A stretch of DNA of 64,000 bases. Origin: Rubellimicrobium sp. CFH 75288 (GTDB taxonomy: Bacteria; Pseudomonadota; Alphaproteobacteria; Rhodobacterales; Rhodobacteraceae). Under the pieces are notes generated by a model, which was not told the origin of the DNA, did no database searches, and saw only the letters and a list, made by a program, of their open reading frames with translations. The translations under genes were made by a program, and so were the position numbers. The DNA lies in contig NZ_WYDP01000020.1 of assembly GCF_009904055.1 (NCBI RefSeq), positions 1 to 64,000 of the forward strand, read 5' to 3'. Shown here piece after piece: positions 52,703 to 61,372 of the stretch (positions within the stretch are counted from its first letter, which is position 1; each line of letters opens with the position of its first letter).

Positions 52703-52715
52703 CCGCCCCCGCGGG

Positions 52716-52744
52716 TTGACGCAGGCGGTCCCGTCGCGTATCTG
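52716..52744 (+). promoter_or_regulatory. sigma70-type promoter of the ffh operon
   Basis: TTGACG (52716-52721; five of six bases of the consensus) and TATCTG (52739-52744) are separated by 17 bp. It lies about 120 bp before ffh and probably drives ffh through rpmE. Confidence 0.6.
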
Positions 52745-52754
52745 CCCCCCGTCG

Positions 52755-52832
52755 CCGGAAAGCCCTGGGCCTTCCGGTCCCCTGCCCGTGCCGGGGGATC
52801 GCCGTCCGCCAGCGCGATGCGCCCGCGGGCGC
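52755..52832 (+). promoter_or_regulatory. structured 5' leader of ffh
   Basis: Downstream of the promoter the leader holds a nearly perfect dyad of 23 bases (CCGGAA at 52755-52760, GCCC and GGGC inside, TTCCGG at 52772-52777). A 14-base palindrome GCGCCCGCGGGCGC (52819-52832) also lies in the leader. Both would fold in the mRNA. They do not have terminator U-runs; autoregulation or stability control is possible. Confidence 0.4.
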
Positions 52833-52866
52833 GATCGGCGCTTGGGATCGCGGAGGGAGCGGGCCG

Positions 52867-54375
52867 ATGTTCGAGAACCTGTCGGAACGGCTGGGCGGCG
52901 TCTTCGACCGCCTGACGCGTCAGGGCGCGCTGACCGAGGCGGATGTCCAGACCGCTCTGCGCGAGGTGCGCACCGCCCTGCTCGAGGCGGACGTGTCGCT
53001 GCCCGTCGCGCGCGACTTCGTCCGCGCCGTCGAGCGCAAGGCCACGGGCCAGCAGGTCACGAAATCCGTCACGCCGGGCCAGCAGGTCGTCAAGATCGTC
53101 CATGACGAGCTGGTGCGCGTCCTCGAGGGCGAGGGCGAGCCCGAGGCGCTGAAGATCGACAACCCCCCCGCCCCGATCCTGATGGTGGGCCTGCAGGGCG
53201 GCGGCAAGACCACCACCACCGCCAAGATCGCCAAGCGCCTGAAGGAGCGCGAGGGCAAGCGGGTGCTCATGGCCTCGCTCGACACCTCGCGGCCCGCGGC
53301 GATGGAGCAGCTCGCGATCCTCGGGGCGCAGATTGGGGTGGACACGCTGCCCATCGTGCCGGGCGAGGACCCGGTCGCGATCGCCCGGCGCGCGATGACG
53401 CAGGGGCGCCTGGGCGGCTACGACGTGGTGATGCTCGACACCGCGGGACGGCTGCACATCGACGAGGCGCTGATCGCCCAGGCGGCCGAGGTGCGCGACG
53501 CGGTGCGCCCGCGCGAGACGCTGCTGGTCGTGGACGGGCTGACGGGCCAGGTCGCGGTTGAGGTCGCGCGCGAGTTCGACGCCAGGATCGGCGTCACCGG
53601 CGTGGTGCTGACGCGGATGGACGGCGATGGGCGCGGCGGTGCGGCCCTGTCGATGCGGGCGGTGACGGGCAAGCCCATCCGCTTCGTGGGCCTGGGCGAG
53701 AAGCTCGACGCGCTCGAGCCGTTCGACGCGCGGCGGATCGCAGGCCGCATCCTCGGGATGGGCGACATCGTGGCCCTGGTCGAGCGGGCGCAGGAGACGT
53801 TCGAGGCCGAGCAGGCCGAGCGCATGATCCGGCGCTTCCAGAAGGGGCTGTTCAACATGAACGACCTCAAGCTCCAGCTCGAGCAGATGCTGAAGATGGG
53901 GGGCGTCGAGGCGATGATGGGCATGATGCCCGGCATGGCCAGGATGAAGGGACAGGCGGCCGAGGCGGGGCTCGACGATCGGATGGTGCGCCGGCAGATC
54001 GCGCTCATCAACTCGATGACCAAGAAGGAGCGGGCCAACCCCGACATCCTCCAGGCCAGCCGCAAGCGGCGCATCGCGGCCGGGGCGGGGCTCGAGGTGG
54101 CCGAGCTGAACCGCCTGCTCAAGCAGCACCGGCAGATGGCCGACGTGATGAAGAAGATGGGCGGCATGAAGGGCGGGCTGCTGCGGCAGGCAGTGGCGCG
54201 GCTGACGGGGCGCGGTGGTCCGACCGAGGCCGACCTGGCGGCCGCGCAGGCCGCCCTGGCGCAGGGCGGGATGCCGAAGCTGCCGGGCGGGGTGCAGCTG
54301 CCCAAGGGCCTGGGCGGGCTCGGGGGCGCGGGCGGGCTGCCGCCGGGCCTGTCGGGCTTCGGGCGGAAGAAGTAG
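52867..54375 (+). CDS. ffh: Ffh, signal recognition particle GTPase
   Basis: 502-aa SRP54 homologue that, with 4.5S RNA, targets nascent membrane proteins to FtsY. N domain (1-90), G domain with P-loop [18 protein letters not shown] and [10 protein letters not shown], and a methionine-rich M domain from about 320 ([22 protein letters not shown]) that binds signal peptides and the RNA. The glycine-rich C-terminal tail is as in related bacteria. It heads the operon to rpmE; ffs is encoded 8 kb away at 44688-44784. Confidence 0.97.
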   Translation: MFENLSERLGGVFDRLTRQGALTEADVQTALREVRTALLEADVSLPVARDFVRAVERKATGQQVTKSVTPGQQVVKIVHDELVRVLEGEGEPEALKIDNPPAPILMVGLQGGGKTTTTAKIAKRLKEREGKRVLMASLDTSRPAAMEQLAILGAQIGVDTLPIVPGEDPVAIARRAMTQGRLGGYDVVMLDTAGRLHIDEALIAQAAEVRDAVRPRETLLVVDGLTGQVAVEVAREFDARIGVTGVVLTRMDGDGRGGAALSMRAVTGKPIRFVGLGEKLDALEPFDARRIAGRILGMGDIVALVERAQETFEAEQAERMIRRFQKGLFNMNDLKLQLEQMLKMGGVEAMMGMMPGMARMKGQAAEAGLDDRMVRRQIALINSMTKKERANPDILQASRKRRIAAGAGLEVAELNRLLKQHRQMADVMKKMGGMKGGLLRQAVARLTGRGGPTEADLAAAQAALAQGGMPKLPGGVQLPKGLGGLGGAGGLPPGLSGFGRKK

Positions 54376-54379
54376 GCCG

Positions 54380-54889
54380 ATGATCCCTGTCCTCCAGACC
54401 GGGCGCCTGACGCTGCGCGGGCCGCGACGGGACGACTTCCCTCCCTATGCGGCCTTCTGGGCCTCGCCGCGCTCCGTCCACGAGGGCGGCCCCCGCGACA
54501 CGCGCGCTGCGTGGGAGGATTTCGCCGCCGGCTTCGGGCTGTGGACCATCGAGGGGGTCGGCACCTGGTCGGTGGAGGAGCGCGCGACCGGCGCCTTCTG
54601 CGGCATCGTCGGGCTCTATCATCCCGTCCACTTCCCCGAGACGGAGATCGGCTGGGCGCTGCTCGAGCCCTTCGAGGGGCGCGGGATCGCCTTCGAGGCT
54701 GCGCGGGCGGCGCTGGACTGGGCTTGGGCGACCACATCCCTGCCGAGCCTTGTCAGCTATATCGACAAGGCCAATGCGCGGTCCATCCGGCTGGCCGAGC
54801 GGCTGGGAGCGGTGGCGGACCCGCAGGCCCGCCCCTCGGGTCCGGGAGAGGTGGTGATGCGGCACCACCGGCCGGGGGGGCCACGATGA
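54380..54889 (+). CDS. GNAT-family N-acetyltransferase (first of a pair)
   Basis: 169-aa acetyltransferase of the RimJ/RimL-like type: TGRLTLRGPRRDDFPPYAAF at the start, then the acetyl-CoA region EIGWALLEPFEGRGIAFEA and the C-terminal YIDKANARSIRLAERLGA. Substrate unknown; relatives acetylate ribosomal protein N-termini or antibiotics. Starts 4 nt after ffh and overlaps the second GNAT as ATGA. Confidence 0.88.
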   Translation: MIPVLQTGRLTLRGPRRDDFPPYAAFWASPRSVHEGGPRDTRAAWEDFAAGFGLWTIEGVGTWSVEERATGAFCGIVGLYHPVHFPETEIGWALLEPFEGRGIAFEAARAALDWAWATTSLPSLVSYIDKANARSIRLAERLGAVADPQARPSGPGEVVMRHHRPGGPR

Positions 54890-55398
54890 TCGAGACCGAG
54901 CGCCTGCTGCTGCGCCGGCCCGCGCCCGGCGACTGGCCGGCCTTCCGCTCCTTCATGCTGTCCGGGCGCGCGGCGGGCTTCGGCAGCCACGGGCACGAGG
55001 GGCGTGCCTTTCGGGCCTTTGCGGCCGAACTGGGCCATTGGGAGATCTTCGGCTACGGCATGTGGGCCGTGGTGCCGAAGGGGCAAGACGGCGCGGTGGC
55101 GCTGGTGGGTCCCTGGACCCCGCCCGACTGGCCCGAGCCCGAAGTGGGCTGGATGATTCTCGATCCGGCCTGGGAAGGCCGGGGGGCGGCCTTCGAGGCG
55201 GCCACCGCGGCCGTAGCCCATGCCTACGGCACGCTCGGCTGGTCCACGGTGGTGAGCTACATCGCCGAAGGCAACGCCCGCTCCGAGGGGCTGGCGCGGC
55301 GGCTGGGGGCCGTGCCCGATCCCGGGGCGCCCGCGCCCGAGGCGTCGGGGCGGCGCCTCGTGGTCTGGCGGCACCCGCGCCCGGAGGAGCGCCGATGA
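54886..55398 (+). CDS. GNAT-family N-acetyltransferase (second of a pair)
   Basis: 170-aa RimJ/RimL-like acetyltransferase, clearly a relative of its upstream neighbour (ETERLLLRRPAPGDWPAF, EVGWMILDPAWEGRGAAFEA, YIAEGNARSEGLARRLGA), so the two probably arose by tandem duplication. Both ends are ATGA overlaps, with the first GNAT and with the chorismate mutase, so all are co-translated. Confidence 0.88.
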   Translation: MIETERLLLRRPAPGDWPAFRSFMLSGRAAGFGSHGHEGRAFRAFAAELGHWEIFGYGMWAVVPKGQDGAVALVGPWTPPDWPEPEVGWMILDPAWEGRGAAFEAATAAVAHAYGTLGWSTVVSYIAEGNARSEGLARRLGAVPDPGAPAPEASGRRLVVWRHPRPEERR

Positions 55399-55721
55399 CC
55401 CGTCCCGATTCCGTCCACGACGCCCTGCCCGACCCCAGCAGCCGCGCCGCCGCGCTCCTGCGCGAGCACCGCGAGTCGATCGACCGGCTGGATGCGATCC
55501 TCGTCTTCACGCTGGCCGAGCGGTTCAAGCACACGCAGGCCGTGGGCCGGCTCAAGGCCGCGCACGGGCTGCCTCCCTCCGACCCGGCGCGCGAGGCCCA
55601 GCAGATCGCGCGCCTGACCGAGCTGAGCCGACAGGCGGATCTCGATCCGGCCTTCGCCCAGAAGTTCCTGGCCTTCGTGATCCAGGAAGTCATCAAGCAT
55701 CACGAGCAGCACCAGTCCTGA
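55395..55721 (+). CDS. chorismate mutase, AroQ type
   Basis: 108-aa all-helical mutase converting chorismate to prephenate for Phe/Tyr synthesis. Conserved active-site elements are the N-terminal [23 protein letters not shown] and the basic [11 protein letters not shown] segment, with the C-terminal helix [17 protein letters not shown]. The sequence of the ffh/rpsP neighbourhood commonly holds this gene in Rhodobacterales. Overlaps the GNAT stop as ATGA. Confidence 0.9.
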   Translation: MTRPDSVHDALPDPSSRAAALLREHRESIDRLDAILVFTLAERFKHTQAVGRLKAAHGLPPSDPAREAQQIARLTELSRQADLDPAFAQKFLAFVIQEVIKHHEQHQS

Positions 55722-55737
55722 CGGCGCCCCGCGCCGT
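55721..55737 (+). terminator. hairpin between chorismate mutase and rpsP
   Basis: ACGGCGC (55721-55727) and GCGCCGT (55731-55737) form a 7-bp stem around CCC, starting in the last base of the chorismate mutase stop codon. No U-run follows; it may reduce read-through from ffh or mark the rpsP leader. Confidence 0.45.
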
Positions 55738-55764
55738 CCCCATGGCAATCCAAGGAGAGACCTC

Positions 55765-56118
55765 ATGGCCATGAAGATCCGGCTCGCCCGCGGCGGGTCC
55801 AAGAAGCGCCCCTTCTACGCGATCGTCGCCGCCGACAGCCGCGCGCCGCGCGACGGCCGCTTCATCGAGAAGCTGGGCACCTATGCCCCCCTGCTGCCCA
55901 AGGACAGCGAGGACCGCGTGCGCATGAATCTCGAGCGCGTGCAGCACTGGCTGAGCCAGGGCGCCCAGCCCACCGACCGCGTGGCGCGCTTTCTGGAGGC
56001 CGCGGGCGTGATGCCCCGGCGCGAGCGCGCCAACCCCAAGAAGGGCGAGCCGGGCAAGGCCGCGCGCGAGCGCGCCGAGAAGAAGGCCGCCCGCTCGGCC
56101 GAGGCCGCCGCGGAGTAG
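55765..56118 (+). CDS. rpsP: 30S ribosomal protein S16
   Basis: 117-aa ribosomal protein with the family start [36 protein letters not shown]. The C-terminal extension is very rich in Lys, Arg, Glu and Ala, as usual in alphaproteobacteria. AAGGAGAG precedes the ATG. It is followed 4 nt later by rimM. Confidence 0.97.
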   Translation: MAMKIRLARGGSKKRPFYAIVAADSRAPRDGRFIEKLGTYAPLLPKDSEDRVRMNLERVQHWLSQGAQPTDRVARFLEAAGVMPRRERANPKKGEPGKAARERAEKKAARSAEAAAE

Positions 56119-56122
56119 GCCC

Positions 56123-56626
56123 GTGCCCGGCGGGGAGCGGGTCGTCGTCGGCGCCCTGGCGGGCGCCTTCGGCGTCCATGGCGAGGTGCGGCTCAAGAGC
56201 TTCTGCGCCGAACCCGAGGCGATCGCGTCCTATCTGCCGCTCCACACGCCCGACGGGCGGCGCTTCGACAGCCTGCGCCTGACCGGCCGCGCCCCCGGCG
56301 CGCTGGTGGCGCGGCTGGGCGGTGTGGACACGCGCGAGGAGGCCGAGGCGCTGCGGGGCACCCCGCTGCTCGCCGACCGCGACCGCCTGCCCCCGCTCCC
56401 CGAGGACGAGTTCTACCATGCCGACCTCATCGGCCTTTCGGTGCACGATCCGGGTGGGGCGGCGCTCGGGGTCGTGCGCGCGGTGCTGAACCACGGGGCG
56501 GGCGACATCCTGGAGGTGGCGCGACCCGGCGGCGGCACCCTCCTTCTGCCCTTCACGCGCGCGGTGGTGCCGGTCGTGGACGTCGCCGCAGGCCGGATCG
56601 TCGCCGACCCGCCCGCCGAGACCTGA
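56123..56626 (+). CDS. rimM: RimM, 16S rRNA processing protein
   Basis: 167-aa assembly factor for the 30S head that binds S19. GTG start at 56123. The N-terminal RimM domain shows GALAGAFGVHGEVRLKSFC, and the C-terminal PRC-barrel contains FYHADLIGLSVHDPGG and LLLPFTRAVVPVVDVAAGRI. Part of the conserved rpsP-rimM-trmD-rplS operon; here two extra genes separate it from trmD. Confidence 0.95.
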   Translation: MPGGERVVVGALAGAFGVHGEVRLKSFCAEPEAIASYLPLHTPDGRRFDSLRLTGRAPGALVARLGGVDTREEAEALRGTPLLADRDRLPPLPEDEFYHADLIGLSVHDPGGAALGVVRAVLNHGAGDILEVARPGGGTLLLPFTRAVVPVVDVAAGRIVADPPAET

Positions 56627-56706
56627 CGACCGCCGCGGCGCCCGGATTGCAGCCGCCGCGCGCCGGGGGCATTCTGGGGGGCCACCCAGTTCAGGAGGCC
56701 CGAGCC

Positions 56707-57264
56707 ATGCACGCGCTCATCGTCATCGACATGCTCAACGACTTCTACACCGGCGTCCTCGCCAACGAGGCGCATGCCTCGCGCATCGTGCCGGCCATCC
56801 GCCGCCTGATCGACCATGCGCGCGGACGCGAGGACTGGCTGGTGGTCTATTCCAACGACGCCCACCGCCACGACGACCCCGAGATCGCGATCTGGGGTCC
56901 CCATGCCATGGCCGGCACGCCGGGCGCGCAGGTCATCGACGCGCTCGCCCCCGTGGGCGCCCCGCGCGAGATCGTGAGCCCCAAGCGGTTCTACGGCGCC
57001 TTCGACGGCACCGATCTGGGCGAGGTGTTCGCGCGCTACGGCGTCACGGACGTGGTACTGACCGGCCAGCACACGCATTGCTGCGTGCGCCACACCTGCT
57101 ATGGTGCGATGCTGCGGGGGCTGCGGGCCCATGTGCCGACCGATGCCGTCTGCGTCTTCGAGGGCGTGGACCAGGAGGCCGCGCTCGAGTACCTGCGCAC
57201 GATCTACGGCGCGCGGATCACGAATGTGGACACGCTGATCGGAGAGGCCCGCGCCGCCGCCTGA
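56707..57264 (+). CDS. isochorismatase-family cysteine hydrolase
   Basis: 185-aa amidohydrolase-like enzyme. The ATG at 56707 follows CAGGAGG and opens MHALIVIDMLNDFYTG, which carries the catalytic Asp8. The Lys is in SPKRFYGAF and the nucleophile Cys in GQHTHCCVRHTCYGA. Nicotinamidase, ureidoacrylate hydrolase or other small-amide activity is possible; the metal-binding residues of nicotinamidase were not all identified, so the substrate is left open. It is inserted between rimM and trmD. Confidence 0.88.
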   Translation: MHALIVIDMLNDFYTGVLANEAHASRIVPAIRRLIDHARGREDWLVVYSNDAHRHDDPEIAIWGPHAMAGTPGAQVIDALAPVGAPREIVSPKRFYGAFDGTDLGEVFARYGVTDVVLTGQHTHCCVRHTCYGAMLRGLRAHVPTDAVCVFEGVDQEAALEYLRTIYGARITNVDTLIGEARAAA

Positions 57265-57280
57265 GCGGGGACCGGCCGGG

Positions 57281-57339
57281 GCGACGCCCCCTCGGGGGGA
57301 CCCGACGGGGCGTCGCGGGGGTTGGGGTCCCGAGGGGGC
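57281..57339 (+). promoter_or_regulatory. two mutually exclusive hairpins upstream of DUF1328/trmD
   Basis: Fold A: GCGACGCCCC (57281-57290) pairs fully with GGGGCGTCGC (57307-57316). It continues inside with TCGGG/CCCGA around a GGGA loop. Fold B: GCCCCCTCGGG (57286-57296), which overlaps the left arm of fold A, pairs fully with CCCGAGGGGGC (57329-57339). The two cannot form together. Such an arrangement is typical of attenuators, although no U-run follows either stem. Confidence 0.5.
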
Positions 57340-57368
57340 GCCACCCCTGCGCAGGACGGAGACGCCCC

Positions 57369-57533
57369 ATGCTCGACTGGATCCTCATCCTTCTCGTGGT
57401 CGCCGCCGTGGCGGGCCTTCTGGGCTTCGGCCGCCTGTCGGGCGCCGCGCTGACGGGGGCCAAGTGGCTCGCCATCATCGCACTGGTCCTGTTCCTGCTG
57501 GTGCTGTTCGGGGTCATCGGCCTCGCGCGCTGA
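57369..57533 (+). CDS. DUF1328 small membrane protein
   Basis: 54-aa inner-membrane protein made of two hydrophobic segments (MLDWILILLVVAAVAGLLGFG and WLAIIALVLFLLVLFGVIGL), matching the DUF1328/YtjA family. Function unknown; homologues are often stress-induced. It lies in a 300-bp insertion between rimM and trmD, with strongly structured DNA just upstream. Confidence 0.82.
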   Translation: MLDWILILLVVAAVAGLLGFGRLSGAALTGAKWLAIIALVLFLLVLFGVIGLAR

Positions 57534-57573
57534 GGCGCTGGCCCCGACCACAGAGGACCGCTAGGGAGGGAGG

Positions 57574-58473
57574 ATGACCGACGATCCCCTCCCTTCCGGC
57601 GGGCGGGCGCTGGGGCGCAAGTCCATCCGCCCCTCGGCCCTGCCCCGCGACCTGCTGGCCGACACGATCCGGCCCGGCGCCTGGACCGCGCATGTGATCA
57701 CGCTTCTGCCCGAGGCGTTTCCCGGCGTGCTGGGCCTGTCGCTGACGGGCCGCGCGCTCGCCCAGGGGGTCTGGTCGCTCGACGTCACCGACCTGCGCGC
57801 CTTCGGCGAGGGGCGGCATCGCGCCGTGGACGACACGCCGGCCGGGGGAGGCGCGGGCATGGTGCTGCGCGCCGATGTGGGCGCGCGCGCCCTCGACCAT
57901 GTGCTGGGCCGGGTACGGGGCGACGCCCCGCGCATCCTGCTGTCGCCCCGGGGCCGGCCCTTCGACCAGGCGCGGGCGCGGGACCTCGCGGCGCGCGATG
58001 GGGTCGTGCTCTTCTGCGGCCGCTTCGAAGGGGTGGACCAGCGTCTGATCGACGCCTACGGCCTCGAGGAGGTGTCGGTCGGGGATTTTGTCCTGACGGG
58101 GGGCGAGATTGCCGCACAGGCCTTGATCGACGCGACGGTAAGGCTTATGCCCCGCGTGCTCGGGAATCACCGTTCGGCCGAGGACGAGAGCTTTTCGTCC
58201 GGCCTTCTGGAATACCCGCAGTACACGAAGCCCCCCGTCTGGCAGGGCCGCGCGATCCCGGAGGTTCTTCTGTCCGGACATCACGCGCGGATCGACGCCT
58301 GGCGGAGGGAGGAGGCCGAACGGCTGACACAGGAACGGCGACCCGATCTCTGGCGGGCCCACCTCGCGCGGCGGGGGCGTCCGGCGGAAGACCGAGAGCT
58401 CTCGGGCCGCGACACACCTCCGGGGGACCGCCCCGGGCAACCTGAGGGAGGGTCCGATGGACCTGATCGCTGA
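57574..58473 (+). CDS. trmD: TrmD, tRNA (guanine-37-N1)-methyltransferase
   Basis: 299-aa SPOUT-class methyltransferase that prevents +1 frameshifting. The N-terminal [16 protein letters not shown], the knot with [49 protein letters not shown] and the C-terminal [21 protein letters not shown] are canonical. An N-terminal extension (about 30 residues) and a C-terminal basic tail (from [11 protein letters not shown]) make it longer than E. coli TrmD. Its last 17 nt overlap the start of rplS. Confidence 0.96.
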   Translation: MTDDPLPSGGRALGRKSIRPSALPRDLLADTIRPGAWTAHVITLLPEAFPGVLGLSLTGRALAQGVWSLDVTDLRAFGEGRHRAVDDTPAGGGAGMVLRADVGARALDHVLGRVRGDAPRILLSPRGRPFDQARARDLAARDGVVLFCGRFEGVDQRLIDAYGLEEVSVGDFVLTGGEIAAQALIDATVRLMPRVLGNHRSAEDESFSSGLLEYPQYTKPPVWQGRAIPEVLLSGHHARIDAWRREEAERLTQERRPDLWRAHLARRGRPAEDRELSGRDTPPGDRPGQPEGGSDGPDR

Positions 58474-58837
58474 ACTCGAGGCCGAGCAGATCGCCTCGCT
58501 GGGGAAGGAGATCCCCGACTTCAAGGCCGGCGACACCGTGCGCGTCGGCTACAAGGTGACGGAAGGGACGCGCTCGCGGGTGCAGAACTTCGAGGGCGTG
58601 TGCATTGCGCGCAAGCACGGCAAGGGCATCGCGGGCTCGTTCACGGTGCGCAAGATCAGCTTCGGAGAGGGCGTCGAGCGGGTCTTCCCGCTGCATTCGA
58701 CCAACATCGAATCGATCACGGTCGTCCGCCGCGGCCGCGTGCGGCGCGCCAAGCTCTATTACCTGCGCGACCGGCGGGGCAAGTCGGCCCGGATCGCGGA
58801 GCAGGCGAACTACAAGCCCAAGGAGGACGCGAAGTGA
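58457..58837 (+). CDS. rplS: 50S ribosomal protein L19
   Basis: 126-aa ribosomal protein at the 30S-50S interface: [22 protein letters not shown], then [31 protein letters not shown] and [26 protein letters not shown] lies inside the end of trmD, and the genes overlap by 17 nt, so translation is coupled. Stop overlaps the GTG start of rpmE. Confidence 0.97.
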   Translation: MDLIAELEAEQIASLGKEIPDFKAGDTVRVGYKVTEGTRSRVQNFEGVCIARKHGKGIAGSFTVRKISFGEGVERVFPLHSTNIESITVVRRGRVRRAKLYYLRDRRGKSARIAEQANYKPKEDAK

Positions 58838-59055
58838 AGGCCGGCATCCATCCCGACTACCACCTGATCGACGTCCGCCTGACGGACGGCACCGTGGTCA
58901 AGATGAAGAGCACCTGGGGCAAGGAGGGCGACACGCTCTCGCTCGAGATCGACCCGCTCTCGCATCCGGCCTGGACGGGCGGGACGCAGCGCCTTGTCGA
59001 TACGGGCGGCCGCGTGTCCAAGTTCAAGAACAAGTACGCCGGCCTCGGCTTCTGA
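58834..59055 (+). CDS. rpmE: 50S ribosomal protein L31
   Basis: 73-aa L31 with a GTG start that overlaps the rplS stop (GTGA); AGGAGG is upstream. Family features are [21 protein letters not shown] and [10 protein letters not shown]. The zinc-binding cysteines of E. coli-type L31 are absent (no Cys in the protein), so this is the C-minus form usual in alphaproteobacteria. A strong terminator follows. Confidence 0.95.
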   Translation: MKAGIHPDYHLIDVRLTDGTVVKMKSTWGKEGDTLSLEIDPLSHPAWTGGTQRLVDTGGRVSKFKNKYAGLGF

Positions 59056-59063
59056 GGTCTTGC

Positions 59064-59088
59064 GGCGGCGCCCCCATTCGGCGCCGCC
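59064..59088 (+). terminator. terminator of the ffh-rpmE operon
   Basis: GGCGGCGCC (59064-59072) and GGCGCCGCC (59080-59088) form a 9-bp perfect stem with a 7-nt loop, 8 nt after the rpmE stop. The following sequence is not U-rich, but the stem is all GC. Confidence 0.6.
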
Positions 59089-59133
59089 TCGTCCGTTAAG
59101 GATTTGGCAAGGATTGGCGGCTAGGCTGCGGCC

Positions 59134-61278
59134 ATGAGTGCCGCCGATGCGCCCGGTTGCGGGCACAGCCTGCCTGCCCGAATCGCCCTCGTCATGGGGG
59201 TGTCGCTGTTCGTGTTCGCCCTGACGCTCGGCGCCGCCATGGTGTTCATGGCACGGGCTCTGGACCGCGAGGGGGCGGAGAGCGCGACGCGGCTGGTGGA
59301 GGCTGCGCTCGACACGCTGCTCGCCCGGTCGCGCGAGGTGACGCTCGACTATGCGAAATGGGCCGAGGCGGTCCGCGCCGTGAGCCGCCACGACACGGAC
59401 TGGCTCTACAGCAACATGGGCAGCGCCGCCGCCGCGGGGACGGTGGCCCATCTCGTGCTGCTCTGGGGCGGGGGTCTGCCGCGGGATCTGGGCTGGATCG
59501 ACGGCAGCCCTCCGGCGGGGCTGAGCGGCCTTCTGGGCCGCGAGGCGCTGACTCTGGCCGAGCGGCGGCTGGAGCCGGGCAGCCGCGGGGCCGAAAGCTT
59601 CTTCCTGTGGCGGGGCAGCGACCTGTTCGCGCTCGCCGTGGCGGTCGTAGAGCCGCCGGACCGCCCCGACGCCCTGCCCGACGAGCGCAAGGCGCGCCTG
59701 CTGCTCGGCCGGCGCGTGAACCAGGAGGAGATCGTCCGCATGGCCGGCGCGACGCTGCTCGAGGGGCTGCGCCTGCACCGCCGGCCGCCCTCCCGGGGCG
59801 CCTATGCGGCCCTGCCGGGTCCCGACGGCCGGCCGGTGGCGTTTCTGGGCTGGGAGAGCGTGAATCCGGGCACCGCCCTGCTGCGACGGATGCTGCCCGG
59901 TCTCCTGCCGGTCACGCTGCTCGCCGGGCTTCTGGCGGCTGCGGGGGTGCGGGCGGCGCGGCGCGGCGCCTCCGAGCTTCTGGCCGCGGAGCGGCGCGCG
60001 CGAACCGCTGCCCTGACCGATCCGCTGACGGGTCTGCCCAACCGCGCGGCCTTTGGCGCAGCCATGGCGCGCCCGGCGCGGGCGGGCGAGCGGGCGGTGC
60101 TGTTTCTCGACGTGGACGGATTCAAGCGGATCAACGACAGCCTGGGCCACGGCGCCGGCGACCGGGTCCTGCAGGCCCTGGCGGATCGCCTGGCCGCCCT
60201 CGCCGGTCCGGACTGCCTGCTGGCGCGGATGGGCGGAGACGAGTTCGTGTTCGTCGTCGCGGGGCCGGACGCGGAGATGCGGGCCGACTGGCTCGCCCGC
60301 GGCGTCGAGCAGGCGCTCGGCCGACCGCTCGAGGTGGACGGGCACAGCCTGCGCGTCAGGGCGGCCCTGGGCCTGGCCGTCCAGCATCAGGACGGCCGCG
60401 CCGGAGACGACCTGGTCCGCCGGGCCGACCTCGCCATGTATGCGGCCAAGCGCAGGGGGGCGGACCGCCCGGCGGCCCCTGCCGTCCTGACGGCGGAGGC
60501 CCCGCGCGAGCGGGCGGCGCTGGAGCGGGCCCTGCGCGCCGGTCTGGACCGCCCGGAGGAGTGGAGGGTGCTCTATCAGCCCGTTCTGCGGCTGGGCGAC
60601 GGCACCCTCGCCCATGCCGAGGCGCTGGCGCGCTGGACCTCGACCGAGCTGGGTCCGGTGGGCCCGGAGCGCTTCATCCCCGCGGCCGAGGAGGCCGGCC
60701 TGATCGCCGCGATCGAGCACCGCATCCTCGGGATGGTATGCGACGATCTGGCCGCCTTCCCGGGCCTGTCGGCCAGCATCAACCGCTCGGCCAGGGCTCT
60801 GCTCTCGCTCGACCCGGCCGCGGACCTGGCGGCGGCGCTGACGGCGCGGGGCCTGCCGCCCTCGCGTCTGGCCGTGGAAGTGCCGGGACGCCTGGCCGAT
60901 GCGGACCCCGCCCTGCTGGCGGAGCGGCTGGAGGCGCTGCGGCGGGCGGGCCTTGCCGTCATCCTCGACGATTTCGGGGCGGACCGCTGTTCGGCCATCG
61001 ACCTCGCGGCGCTGCCGCTTGCGGGGCTCAAGCTGGACCGGCGCCTCGTTGCGGGGCTGGGCACGGTCCCCGGCACGGCGCCGCTTCTCGATGCGCTCCT
61101 GCGCCTCGGCGGCGCCCTGGGCCTGCCGGTCTGCGCGAAGGGTGTGGAGGCGCAGGCCGAACTGGCCCTTGTGCAGGATCTGGGCTGCGCGCTGGCGCAG
61201 GGCTGGCTCATCGGCCGCCCCCTGCCCGCCGCGGATTGCGCGCGGTCGTGGCTCGCGCGCAGCGCGGCCGTCGCCTGA
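59134..61278 (+). CDS. CHASE4-like sensor with GGDEF and EAL domains
   Basis: 714-aa membrane protein of cyclic di-GMP turnover. TM1 (about 17-40), a periplasmic CHASE4-type sensor (about 50-225), TM2 (about 248-270), a GGDEF domain with intact GGDEF at 367-371, and an EAL domain with EAL at 496-498. The diguanylate cyclase part looks active. In the EAL part, Glu582 and the DDFG and QG motifs are kept. The second glutamate of the usual ExTES element is missing (VEVPGR), and AEGVE reads AKGVE (Lys669), so phosphodiesterase activity is doubtful. The signal sensed is unknown. Confidence 0.88.
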   Translation: MSAADAPGCGHSLPARIALVMGVSLFVFALTLGAAMVFMARALDREGAESATRLVEAALDTLLARSREVTLDYAKWAEAVRAVSRHDTDWLYSNMGSAAAAGTVAHLVLLWGGGLPRDLGWIDGSPPAGLSGLLGREALTLAERRLEPGSRGAESFFLWRGSDLFALAVAVVEPPDRPDALPDERKARLLLGRRVNQEEIVRMAGATLLEGLRLHRRPPSRGAYAALPGPDGRPVAFLGWESVNPGTALLRRMLPGLLPVTLLAGLLAAAGVRAARRGASELLAAERRARTAALTDPLTGLPNRAAFGAAMARPARAGERAVLFLDVDGFKRINDSLGHGAGDRVLQALADRLAALAGPDCLLARMGGDEFVFVVAGPDAEMRADWLARGVEQALGRPLEVDGHSLRVRAALGLAVQHQDGRAGDDLVRRADLAMYAAKRRGADRPAAPAVLTAEAPRERAALERALRAGLDRPEEWRVLYQPVLRLGDGTLAHAEALARWTSTELGPVGPERFIPAAEEAGLIAAIEHRILGMVCDDLAAFPGLSASINRSARALLSLDPAADLAAALTARGLPPSRLAVEVPGRLADADPALLAERLEALRRAGLAVILDDFGADRCSAIDLAALPLAGLKLDRRLVAGLGTVPGTAPLLDALLRLGGALGLPVCAKGVEAQAELALVQDLGCALAQGWLIGRPLPAADCARSWLARSAAVA

Positions 61279-61281
61279 CGG

Positions 61282-61347
61282 GCCTGCGTTCCTCCGGCCC
61301 GGCGGCAGCGCTTCCCCTGGGCCGACGCCGTCGCTAGGAACGCAGGC
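61282..61347 (+). promoter_or_regulatory. 12-bp inverted repeat upstream of mipZ
   Basis: GCCTGCGTTCCT (61282-61293) and AGGAACGCAGGC (61336-61347) are perfect reverse complements. CGGCCC (61295-61300) and GGGCCG (61319-61324) can pair inside. The structure ends 25 nt before the mipZ ATG, whose ribosome binding site is weak, so it may act as terminator of the upstream gene or control mipZ. Confidence 0.5.
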
Positions 61348-61372
61348 AGGGGCAGGAGACCGCACGGACGGC

